Source of the DNA: Incurvaria masculella
Lineage: Eukaryota > Arthropoda > Insecta > Lepidoptera > Incurvariidae
Direction: 5' to 3'
NCBI GenBank assembly: GCA_946894095.1
Contig: OX335651.1
Span: 19,056,501-19,120,500 of the forward strand
DNA: 64,000 bases
Shown piece by piece: positions 1 to 12,700 of this stretch. The position numbers were made by a program, and so were the translations under genes. How positions within the stretch are numbered: the first letter of the stretch is position 1; each line of letters starts with the position of its first letter. Below the pieces are notes generated by a model that saw nothing but the letters and a program-made list of their open reading frames with translations, was not told the DNA's origin and searched no databases.

Positions 1-455
1 TAATCAAAAAAGTAATATATAGATTGATAGGCTAGCTCCTATGTGTTCTCAAACTAGAATAATGTTTAAAGACTTTTATAAAAAAAGTTGCAACGAGCTT
101 CCGATATTTACGGTTACAGGTTTCAAATATAGCTAGACCATCAATGCATCATTCAGTCAGTCAGCGTGTTTGCGTCCACTGCTGGACATACGCCTCTCCA
201 ATCCTTCTCCAGTCCTCCCGGCCCTCAGCGGTACGGAACCACTGCTTTCCGCCGACGCACTTGATGTCGAAAACTGATTTCGCCTCACCATAAAACCACT
301 CCACCTTCCGATTTTTGGGGATTTCCAAAGAAGTAGAAGTAGAATCATTAATCTTTTTGAAATTCCAAAATAAGATGTAGTTATTTTTAAAAATAATAAA
401 ATATTTTTTCACTTACGCCCTCATGGAACTGAATGCAATCAGGTGTTATTACGCC
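1..455. other. Upstream flank, no gene seen
   Basis: AT-rich non-coding sequence. Short open frames on both strands show no recognisable protein pattern. I see nothing more here. Confidence 0.5.
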
Positions 456-817
456 AGGATGTTCCAACCCATACAATGTTTTTTTTACACAGAACGCAAA
501 AAGTATTGCACTATCAGGCACGAATTCGTCAAAAATATTAAATATAGCCATAGTAGTTGCAGCGAAATTATATTCACAATTTCAGGTTTAATGGTTTCGT
601 TGTAATTGCCGTTGTAGTTTTACACCGTTAGATGGCGCTGTTAAATAAACATCGTATTTAAATAAATTGTAACAAAACCAATAATCCTGAAATTGTGAAA
701 TTGTTTTCGCTGCAAGTAATATGACTATATTAAACTTTTATTATTAATTCGTGGCTTAAAGTGCAACACTTTTTGCGTTATGTGTGCAAACAACTTTATA
801 TGGGTCGGAACAGCCTT
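456..817. mobile_element. Palindromic TTAA-type MITE, copy 1
   Basis: The ends are inverted repeats: AGGATGTTCCAACCCATA at the left, and TATGGGTCGGAACAGCCTT at the right. The complementarity runs inward for most of the element. TTAA lies at the right edge (816-819). A second copy in the opposite orientation lies at 38408-38768 with TTAA on both sides. This points to a piggyBac- or Kolobok-mobilised non-autonomous element. No coding capacity is seen. Confidence 0.7.
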
Positions 818-911
818 AAATGAGCTGTGGTTTGAACACGATGGCGCCACCTGTCACGCCGTTCGTGAAACAATTGCTTTGTTACAAACAAAGTTGTATG
901 GTCGTATCAAA
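816..911 (+). pseudogene. Fragment of a mariner-like transposase
   Basis: The frame starting at 816 reads LNELWFEHDGATCH and continues AVRETIALLQTKLYGRI. It matches the catalytic-core pattern of mariner-family transposases (a WFxxDGAxxH block followed by a helix with RE and LL). Upstream and downstream parts are not recognisable in this frame, so this is a short remnant. It abuts the palindromic MITE ending at 817. The family call is from memory of the motif and was not searched. Confidence 0.45.
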
Positions 912-1091
912 TTTAAATCGATGAGAGCTTTAGCACCCTGTATTTCGATCCGCCTGGGTCCAAGCGCAATCAGCTTTGGAAGCGCAGTACCACATTGGCT
1001 TCTGTTCCGACACCATTTGATAAAGCGGACCACACACCTACGACTATCGACGCGTTAGTCGCTGTAGGTGTATTAGATATAATTGTTTATC

Positions 1092-1207
1092 ATGGCGAGA
1101 ATGCACTGCGCCGCTATTCTATTCCTAGTGCTGTGCAGCCTGATTTCTGTTGAAAATGCGAGGGAACTCGGCGCGGACGAGCCAGGAGTTTGCCTGTCCA
1201 CCATCAG
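1092..1207 (+). CDS. Gene 1 exon 1 (signal peptide)
   Basis: ATG at 1092 opens a hydrophobic leader, then ENARELGADEPGVCLSTI. The exon ends AG|GTAAGT in phase 2. The GVC near the end aligns with the GVCFKEV end of gene 3 exon 1, supporting the start and boundary. Confidence 0.82.
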
Positions 1208-4200
1208 GTAAGTTTAAAAAATAGGTCCATGGGTACCGTAACAAATTCTAAAGTAGGTATTTAAGAGAGTCGTTACCCTATCAATTCCCCATACTACGGG
1301 CGATACCTGTTTCCATGCTCTTAGTGTTTTTTTTTTTTTTTTTTAATTTAGGAATCTAAAATATATTGTAGAAAGCTATGTCGGTATGTTTTAATTTTTT
1401 TAATATACCTTTTAGATTGAAAAATATTGGCTAATATACAATGGCAAAAAGTTGTCTTTTTAGGGTTCCGTACCCAAAGGGTGAAAACGGAACCCTATTA
1501 CTAAACCTCCGCTGTCCGTCCGTCCGTCCGTCCATCCGTCTGTCACAGGGCTGTAACTCATGAATCGTAATAGGTAGGCAGCTGAAATTTTCACAGAGTG
1601 TGTATTTATTTTGCCGCTATAACAACAAATAAGTAAAAAAAAAACATTAAGGGGGGTTCCCATACAAAAAACTTGATTTTTTGGTGTTGTTGGTACGTAA
1701 CCCTTCGTGTGCGAGTCCGACTCGCACTTGGCCGGTTTTTTACGTTAAGTTTCGAAAAATGTTTACTTAAAAATTCAGATATTTACACAAAAATCAAAAC
1801 ATACCGACATAGAATGAAACTTTTTTAAGTGATTTTTTTTTATTAAACTTTAGGACCTGGAAGACGATTTCGCTAATTGAATGGCAGTCACCGTGCTAAA
1901 TTGTGCCTTGGCCAATGGACAAAACATGCATTTCGTAAATTTTTTAAATCTTAGATTTCCTGTGACTTAGTTTTCATTGAGATTTTTTTGGATTCTTAGT
2001 TTTTCGCTAGATCAGATTAATACCTGTGATTTTGGCCGTACAAAATAAATGTACCGAAATAAACTAAAAGTTATTTTCATTAATTTAATTTATAGCTTTA
2101 TTGTATAAACACGATATAAAATTATAATGAACTAAAGTTATCTTAAATTATAATTAAATAGATTAACATATAAAAGTAAAATTTAAATTAAAACTAAAGA
2201 AAAATGTGAATCGGAGAGCAATCCAATCCAATTTAATTTTATATTTGTAATTTACAACTAAATTCAGAAGGATACGTATGTATGTAATAGTGTTATCAAA
2301 TAATACAGTCATTCAAAGCCAGATATTGTATCAAAATACAAGAAAAGTTTTCACATCCTTATAAACACATAACATTTTGGTCTGTTATACATATAATCGT
2401 TCTTAACGTTTAAATCTTCATTCCTGCAAGATGAATTAAAATCGAGGAAGCAATTTTAAGGGATGGACACCTCTTTGGAAAAGTTGCACGTTATCTAGAA
2501 CGGATCAACAAAACTGATTTACCTCCAGGTCTATTCCTGGCATTCAGTAATCAGCAATTAGGAATCCTGAGACTAGAAAATCGCTTTTATAGCGATTTTC
2601 AAAGCAGGTCTTCTACGGAAAATCTTGATTGATTAAAAAACTATGCTCCGGAATATTTTAGTCAAGAAAATCGCTTGGAAAACCGCTGCAAAAGCTGGTT
2701 TCTAGACTCAGGATTCCTGATTGCTGATTACTGAATGCCAGGAATAGACCTGCTGTTGTACCCACGGAGTTCGATGATCTCCGTGGTTGCACCTATACTG
2801 ATTACCTGTTAAATATACCTGTTCACTGCAACTATTACCAATACTAACGAAATTTGAATCGAATCTACATAAATTAATTCGTTGGATTATGTAGTGTCTA
2901 AAGGTTCAAAGTAAAAATAGATTATAGAGAATTTATGCGATGTAATAATATAACAATTAATTAATAAATAAATTAATTAATAATAAAAAGAATCGTTACA
3001 AGTACAGGGAATCGGAAAGGTTTTCCGTATTTGTAATTCCGTTTTTTTTCAACATTTTGCCGAACATGAGAAATAATTAACATGTACAGATAAATAATAT
3101 AAATACCTTAATAAATTCCTTCTAACTTATGTAAGCTTTTTGTATGATCAGAAGAAAAATATGATTCTAAAACATTTTCGTTGGAAGTAAGTACGCCATG
3201 CTACTCAACAACTCAACAGAAATTGTCTGCGTAGAAAACACAAAGCAGGGGTAGCTAATCTCTAAGTGCTCATCTTGAGGAACGCGTTTTTTATTTATGG
3301 AATTTTGCCTCATTTACCAATTTTTACCAACATATTGTAAACTTTACATTTTTATTGGTGTGAATAATAATGAGTTTGGATGCTATAAAACGTATTTTTC
3401 ATCGACATTCGTTCCTAGGTAACGAGCCGACTCTACATATTTTATTGGTACTCAAATCCCTACTTACTATACAGGTACCTGTAACGTTAGGTACATGTTC
3501 TGTTTATGGAACTTTTTTCCTTGTGATCATAGGTTTATTGGTTCAAAAACATTTAATAATATATCGAACATGGCTCAATGCGCAACAAATCTATACTACC
3601 TATTCACTTTCGACATAAAAAAAATCGGAACCGACCGATCCTCTAGGTCCTTTATCTATAGGGTTCGTTAACTGTAGAATGCACTTGAGCAATTGCCCTG
3701 CGCCATATGTCGAGCTATTCATAAAAAACACAGTTTATAAAAAAACACATATGTATTATTTACTGCGCCTACGAGCACTATGAGACCGGGACTCTCGCCA
3801 AATTTCTTAAACTGCTAACCCTGCAAGCCCCATGCAAATATAGTCGCAGACGTAATGAAGGGTTTTGTTGGTGGGCATATTCGCGCGACTGTGTGGCAGA
3901 TGACGGGCGGCTGACTTTTCATACAATGCGACCCGAGTAGCAACCTCATAACACTTGGTCTTCCTTTTCGCTTATGTGGCTGTACTCATAGACATTTATG
4001 TACCTAAGTTCATTTGAATGGTAAATAAAGCCATGATGAGAAATCCCGCCAATTCGTTTTCAGCAATACTTGGGGATAGCTTAACTTTCACACTTTCAGT
4101 GTACGTAAACACATTTCACGTCAAGTTAGTATACCACTGTCAACCCAATGTATATTCAAAAGCTAGAAGATGACTTATTCTGTGCTAGAAGTGACAAACG

Positions 4201-7200
4201 TGATATTTTTTTTTATTTTTCATGATAATCTAAAAATCTAACTAACAACTAAATTAAAACAAACCATACGACAGGTATTATCAAACTTCACGAGGGCTTT
4301 ATACACCCGACATAGGTTGTTAAGGCCCTGGTACTAGCCAAATCGCAAAGTTAGACGAGGCACCCCAAGTTAACTAACTAAGTCTGACGATTATAAGTGT
4401 CATTCTTATAATACATGATTCCTTGTCTAGGAATCGACCTATTTTCGTTAATGTATGTTTCCTTTTTCTATACAAAAGTCCATTTATGAACTTTTTTGAC
4501 TAAATGTAGAAATCTAAAAGCAAATGGAATTTTTTGTTTATGCATATATGCTGTTTTTGCTTATATCTAGAAATCGAATTACTTTCAGATTTGTAATGAG
4601 AAAAATCAACTTTTTTATTTTAATTATTATTTAAATAAATGATGGAATAAAAAAATATTAACAATCCATTATCAGTCTGGAGTTCTATTTGGATTTGCTG
4701 AAGCGTTTCACTACATATTATTACATTTGTTAAAAAGTGCATTTGTATGGCGCGAGTAGTTGGCTAGTCCTAGCGCCTTAAGTTGACGACGGCTTTTACA
4801 CTAGAAAATACTTGCAAGACTATATACTATTTATGTAGTACTATATATGTATATGTATATAGTACTATTTATGAGGACATGAAAACGAGTAGAAACGCAT
4901 TTAAGAATAAACTGAGATGGTGCCAAAGGAATACTGAACAAATTAAAATGGACATAATTACAAAACACAGAGCAAGTAACGACTTCACAAAATTCTGGAA
5001 GGCTACTAAGCTGAACCATAAGCCCTGCCTGCCAATGTCTGTGAATGGCACTGATGATCGGAAGCGAATAGCCAATATGTGTGCCGATCAATTCAAAGTA
5101 GAATGCCCGCTTCCAAATCAGGTGACAGACGACGGTAGTCTGGGGCGCAAACAAGGAGCAGCACAGACCTTCTATGTAACGCTGGAACTGGTAACCAAGA
5201 CATTGCGTTCTATGCAACACGGTAAGTCTCCTGGTCATGATTCGCTAAGCATTGAGCACCTGCAGTATGCTGGACCTCGTCTAGCTGTCAGTCTGGCTAC
5301 ACTCTTCAACATGTGTATCGCTCACAGCTACTTTCCAGCTCAATTTATGAAAACCGTTGTCGTTCCTATTGCCAAGAATAGGACCGGGGATGTTACAAGC
5401 CTGTCAAATTACCGACCGATATCGCTGGCAACCGTCATATCCAAGCTTTTCGAGAGGTTACTGCAGCCCTCGTTGTATCAACACCTACAGTTACACAGCG
5501 CGCAGTTCGGTTTTCGTCCTGGTCTCTCAACAGATATGGCGATACTTTCATTGAAACATACTGTCGAATATTATGTAAATAGACGTACAACAGTCTATGG
5601 ATGCTTCTTGGACCTCAGCCGCGCCTTCGACACCATAAACTACGACATCTTATGGAAAAAGATGAAGGCATCTGGGGTCCCAGAGGATATCGTCAATCTG
5701 TTGAGATACTGGTACGGAAACCAGACCAATACGGTGCGCTGGGGAGACACTATGTCGGATGAATACCGGCTTGCCAGCGGGGTTCGGCAAGGCGGATTGA
5801 CCTCCCCGGACCTGTTCAATCTGTATATGAACGACCTAATAGAGGAACTCAGCAATGCCAGAGTCGGATGCTATCTAGGTGACATTTGCAACAATAACAT
5901 TAGCTACGCTGATGATATGGCGTTGCTGTGCCCCTCTGTAAAAGGGCTCAGGAAGCTGTTGAGTATATGTGAGCGGTACGCATTTGAACACGGATTGACA
6001 TACAATGTGAAAAAGACAGAGGTGATGGTGTTCACTCGAGGAATGGGACCCGAGTTTGTTCCCGTTATAACCTTGCGCGACTCTCCTTTGAGAATCGTGT
6101 CAAGGTTTAAGTCATCCTGACGGACAAACTGAATGACGACGATGACCTGGAAAGGCAACGCAGAGTGCTAGCAATGAAGAGCAACATGTTGGCTAGGCGC
6201 TTCTCGTACTGCTCTGTGGAAGTCAAACTGACTTTGTTCCGTGCTTACTGCCAGGCATTCTACACTAACCAGTTATAACTCGCTGCGGGTGCAATACAAT
6301 AATGCGCTTCGTTGCATGTTGGGACTGCCCTGGCGGTGTAGCGCGTCCGGCATGTTTTCCGAGCACAGACTGGATGACTTCTATGGCCTCATGCGAAGGG
6401 GGCGAGCAGGGTTTATGGAGCGAATTAGTATGTCCAATAATGAAATCGTAAAGAACATTTACGAAAGATTTTTTTATACAAATGTGACAATAATGGCAAA
6501 AGCCTATTAATGTTCTAGCTTGAATTTTTATGTCTACAAAATTTTTACTGTAAATTTGAAATTTTGATTGTTTTTGAAGATTGACTGTAATTTAATTTAT
6601 TTTTATATTTTAACCTATATTGAATTCAATCGATTTGTACTGTTTTAATTGTATTTTAATTGTGATCTTGAATAGTTTAGAATGTGATATGGTGCAATCC
6701 AATATGGATATATGGCCCGAAATAAAACACTATTATTCACAGTATATATTTATTATCCAATTTTAGGTTTACATTATTTAATACAAAAATACAAAAATAA
6801 GCCTTAAAAAATATAAACCTAAAACTGGAAAACCTTACGGAGGTCCCACCTGGGACAAATCCTGTAAGACCGCTCCGAGCTACAGAGACAGAAACCGCCG
6901 AACGATTCTCGTGTTCGAGAGTAGAACCGCTTTCTGCATCTGGAATCGGAGCCCAATATCGATACCTAATTTTTCTAAGTGTTTGGCCAAATTCTTTGGG
7001 ACAACGCCGTTCGTAGACATAACAAATGGCACGATGGTGGTTTTCCGTGCACGCCACATGGCGGTAACCTCGTGGGCCAGGTCTAAATATTTCATAAGTT
7101 TCTCATTTTCGGCCCTGTCGAGGTTTTCGTCATGTGGTATTGTTATGTCTACGAGGAAGATCTTGTTGGACTTGGGATCGACCAATACAATATCGGGCTT

Positions 7201-9688
7201 ATTGCACTTAATTGTCTTATCGGTTTGTATTGGTCGATCCCAATAGAGCTTAGTGCCATCTTTCTCCAACACGTCTTCCGGTTTGTATTTATAATATGGC
7301 ACCACTGAGTCGATGAGGCCGTATTTAAAGGCAAGTTGCTGATGAACTATTTTGGCTACTTGATTGTGCCGCTCCAGGTACTCAACGCTCGCCAGGCGCG
7401 AGCAACCGGAAGTAATATGGCGGATGGTCTCACCTGGTTGGCCACAGGCTCGGCGGGTATCGACCGATCCATCCTTCATTATATACTTCCGGAAGTTACG
7501 CGTGACGATCATTTGGTCCTGAATGGCACAAACGAAGCCTTCGGTTTCTCCGAATAGGTCACCAAACCGCATCCATTGAACTGAATCCAAGAGATGCGTG
7601 TTTGGCGACTCTAGTACTCGGAGAAACCGTCCATGCAGTTCCTTGCCTCTCCATACTTCCACACGCTCAGTAGTGAAAACAACCGGAAGCGTAAAGCTCG
7701 CGTCGAACAGATTAAGCGGGGTGAGCTTAGAATCGCACGCCACTACCTCGATATGTCTGTTGTTTTCCGCAGCCGTCAAAAAGTAGTCACGAAGTTTACA
7801 CACCTCGGAATTATGGAGGTTTGTGAGATTAAGCATTCCTCTACCTCCCTGTTTCCGAGGTATGTACAACCTCATGACAGACGACCGCGGGTGGTGCATA
7901 CGGAAAGTGGTCATAGTAGTGCGAACTTTGCGATCCAGGGCCTCCAGTTCGGTCTTAAACCAACGCACTATGCCAAAGGTGTATCCAATCACGGGTACTG
8001 CCCAACTATTGAAAGCTCGAAGTTTGTTCGCACCGCTTAAGTGGCTCTTGAATATGGCTTTTGTGCGAGACCAAAACTTTGCTTTCACAGTTGTTTTCGC
8101 CTCCCCGTGATTGAGGCATAGTGATTGGTTAAGACCTAGATATTTATAGGAGTCTCCTGCAGAGAGGGCTCGAATCGCGTGCTCATCCGTGATAGCAAGG
8201 TCGGGCGAGCTCTGGACAACACCTCTTCTAGCATGAATGACTGCACATTTATCGAGGCCGAACTCCATACGTATAGCGTTACTAAATGTTAATGTTACGC
8301 TCAGGAGTTCAGCTAGATGTACCTCGTTTGTTGTTGTTAGTTTCAAGTCATCCATGTAAAAGAGGTGTGATTGTTTTCGTCCACCTCTCTGCAGTTGATA
8401 GCCTAATCCAGTCTGGTTCAGTAAAAAGCTCAAAGGGTTAAGTGCTAAACAGAACCAGAGTGGACTAAGACTATCACCCTGGAATATTCCCCGCTTAATC
8501 TGTATTGGCTCAGAAACATAACCTTTGGTGGAGATTACAGTTTTCCAACAATCCATACACTGGCTGAGGAAGTTTGTCAGATTGTTATCTATTTTATATA
8601 TCTCCAAAACCTTCCTCAGCCAGGAATGCGGTACAGAGTCGTAAGCCTTTTTGTAATCAATCCACGCTATTGAAAGGTTACGTTTCTTTTGACGAGCTTG
8701 TTGGCAGATGACACTGTCAATCAGAAGCAGCTCCTTGGTGCCACGTGAACCCACTCGACATCCATTTTGAGCATCGTCCATTATTGAATATTGTAATAAA
8801 TGGTTGTTTATCTTCGTGCTCAAAATGGATGTCAATAATTTGTAAATTGTAGGGAGACAAGTTATAGGCCGAAAGTGTGTGGGTTAAGTGGCACCTGGTA
8901 TTTTAGGGAGCATGTACGTAACACCAGTGGTAAAGAAGTTTGGGAGGGTACCGGTGTCAATGGCATCCTGGAATTGTGAGGCGAGTGTTCCGTGGGCTGC
9001 AACCATTTTTTTCAACCAAAAGTTGTGCAGGCCGTCAGGACCAGGATGTTTCCAGTTCTGAATTTTCCTAACTGCATCCTGCACATCCTTTTGGTCGATA
9101 TGCATTGCAGCCATCGGTCTTAGATTGTTATAGTTTTCCTCAACACTCTCAATCCAGGATGCTCCCTCTATGTGTGCAATGGGAACATTCCACAGACCGG
9201 ACCAAAATTCAGTCATTTTGGTCCGGTCCGGAAGGTCCCCGATAGAGTTCTTTGTACCCTCCATTTCCGAATAAAACTTCTTTTGGTTACGCTCGAAGAG
9301 TTTATTCTGTCTATGTCGGTCGTAACGTGTTCTGTAACGCCGTATTCTCTGACCAAGTGCAGCGACCCTCTGTTTTAGGCGGTCTATACAGTCATCTATG
9401 CGATCGGTAAGGTTAAATCTGGATGGTTCAATATTATTCAAAATAAAAGCTTCTCTTACCGATCGCATGATTTTGGGTCGGTGGTTACCGCGCTTAAAAC
9501 AGATAAGTCTAGCGAGGAAGGTACGGGCCTTTGCTACTCGTTGCTGGATTCTTTGTTGCCACATTGGTGTGCTCCTACTTCCTGTCGGGCTGTTGTCTGT
9601 TGGTTTTGGGAGATCAATATTTGCCACACGACAGGCGGTAAGAGCAGAACAATACAGCAACAAATGAGTTTCCTCGAGCGATGAACAC

Positions 9689-9719
<31 letters not shown>

Positions 9720-12700
9720 TATATTATTGTATAAGCAACTTGGTTAGTTTAATAACTTCTATTTCTAATCCATTTGCACTGATAGTTGCTGTTTATTGTG
9801 TTCTTGTTCTTTGCCCTAAACTGTTCTACCAAAATGTGTTTGGCAGTAGCATTTAGATCTAAGTATGTTTTTCATTACTGTGGAAGGAAAATTCGTAAAG
9901 TTTCTTTGCGGATTCTTCTTTACTGAGTTGATCAAATCCGCGGATCATTCAGTTTTTGACATAGCATGTATATTCCGAAACACGTTAAAGAGGTTTCAAT
10001 GCAATGACTTCAATGCTAGAGAAAAACTAATTCACAGAGAAACAGTGAAAAAGTCATATGCTCATAAATGGCCGAGGAGATGACGAAGAAACTTTACTAA
10101 TAACATAACAATGTTTCGTCAATGTCAGCTTATTCGGTTACATAATTATACATTTAAGGCTCCGACTGACTCCACACTGAGAAAAATGAGGTCGAAGCAT
10201 GATACAATCAGTGATTGTAAAGTGAATTGTGTTTAATCACAACTATCTACGTGCCACAGTGACTATGAAATGGTAATATTCTTACAATGCGGTTTTTTGA
10301 ATTTACAATCATGAAATAGTAAAATCAGGAATTACAATCCCTTGTATCTCCAAATGTCTAATCTATAACCGCTACACTCGATAGTAAACCGCACAGTCTC
10401 TGAGTGTAAAAAGATCAAATACATTATACCTGTTTGTAACATTTAATTACTAGTGAGAGTTGGTGTTACATTCTAAAGTAATTAATACACTCTAATGTAG
10501 TTACAACAATAGATATTTATGCAAACAATCTTATTCTGTAAATATCTACAATAGCAGAGTGTAATAAGTAGTATTTGAAATTATTGCTATAACAATCTGA
10601 AAATGTAGAAACAGTAACAACAAACAGTATGTAACAGCTATAATCGCAATGTTGCAGATACAATGAGCTGTCATTACTGCAACTACCTGTATTGTTTTCA
10701 CAAATTTCTGAAATAATACTGAATTTAATTGTTTTTATTAATATTTGAGGTAATGCGTTACAGTCTCTTATGATATTGGCTAAACGTAGATGTTAAGCAT
10801 CACAATTTGAATAGTACTCGGTATTTACCAAATACAATAAGCTACCATTACTGCAACTATCTTTATAGCTAGCATAAATATCTGAACTAATATTAACTTT
10901 AAATGTTTTTATGAATATATGAAGTAATGTGCAACATTTTCTTAGGATATTCCCTACGCCTAGATATTAAGCATTACAATTTGAATAATAATCGGTATTT
11001 ATCAAAAACAATTAGCTGTCATTACTGCAACTATCTGTAGTGTAAGCGTACATATCTGAAAAAATTGCTCCTACAAATGTTTTTGTCAATATCTGAGGTA
11101 AGGCGCAACAGATTCCCACGATGGTCGCTACACCTAGATTTGAAGTATTGCAATTTGAATGGTACTTGGTTTTTTCTTAAATACAATAAGCTATCATTAC
11201 TGCAACTATCTGTTTTGTTAAAACACATATCTGAAAGAATACTAGCTGTATTTATTATTGTAAATATCTGAGGTTACACGTTACGTTTCTTATTATGTTC
11301 GCTACACCTAGATTTGTAGTATTGAAAATTGAAGATAAAAATAGTACTTGTGTTATTATCACGAATATCTGAAATAACACTAACTTTAAACGTTTTTTAT
11401 GAATATCTGAGGCAGCGCATTAAATAAAAACAATAATAAAAATGAAATTAGAGATATAATCATAAATATGACATAAATACACACTAAATCGGAAATCTGT
11501 TCGGTAACTAAGAAGTTAAAAATGGGGATCACGTTTTACAAATTTGACAAAGTAATCGAATATAAAAAATAATCGCTCTTAAATAGAGGTATTCACTAAC
11601 ATGTTTTACGTAGCTATCGTTGACGATGATCGTTTTAACGTGAAATAAGATCAATTCACTAGTGATAGGTAACCTATCGTTGCATTTTTAACGTCTGCTG
11701 CTCTAGCGTCAACTTATTTATCTACGCTAATCCGTAAGGTTCACAGGTATCGAAATTTTTGAGATTGAGAGTGAGATTATAATAAGATTTCTTTGTATCT
11801 GTAAAACTCAAAACAAAGCGATTGGTACGTTTACTGATTAAGAGGTTATGTAATGGTGAAAATATACATACTTTTCTGTATCGTAAATAACTTAACACTA
11901 GTGGCTTTCTGAGTTTTAGACCTGAGAGTTAGAGTCCGTCTTTACCTAGCTTAAAACTGAATAAATGGTCGCCGCGCATCTTAAAACAAAATGCTATTAT
12001 TAACCGACTTCAAAAAAGGAGGAGGTTATCAATTCGTCTGTATGTTTTTTTTTTTGTTTTTTTTGTTTTTTTTTCTTATATTTTCTCAGTTGCTGCGCTT
12101 TAAGTCTTGGCAAAAAACAAAACTTTTGTGACATTTTTCTAAAAACTGAGTCGACAAAAAAATATATTCACGGAGATTAGAAAAACCTGTCCAACGCCCG
12201 AAGGAAGGAAATATAGTTACAGATACTGATTTATTTTTAAATTCGGACAAAAATATCTTGGGATATTGACGCTTCCGATTTGAAGTTCGTTTACCAAAAA
12301 AAAAAAACTCTTAAGTTGTCCGAAAAAATATCAGAAGGCAAGTTACTGAATACCCTTCGAGTGACTGACGAATAAGAAAGAAGGTAAATCTGTTTTAAAC
12401 AAATCATTTTCTGTCGAGTTATTAAAGCTAGTTACTAAAATTTTGTATAATATTAAATCCATACGCCTGGCAAACTCCTGTGATCGTCGATGGAAATTTG
12501 GAATAACGCTTTTTAATACAGTATTATTCTGTGATGGCAGCAATTATTTTTTATATGTCAGCAATCTGTGATGTTAGCAGCACTAACAGATAGTTCTAGG
12601 ATTTTTTACTTATGTTTGTCATTGCAGGTCTAGATAGTAATGGTAAACTTAAAGACAGTTGTATCGACATTTCGAAATTTTCAAACGAACATAATCAAAA

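Noticed and set aside
3370..3618. 82-codon hydrophobic ORF
   Set aside because: AT-rich sequence gives such frames by chance; no support from repeats, splicing or homology.
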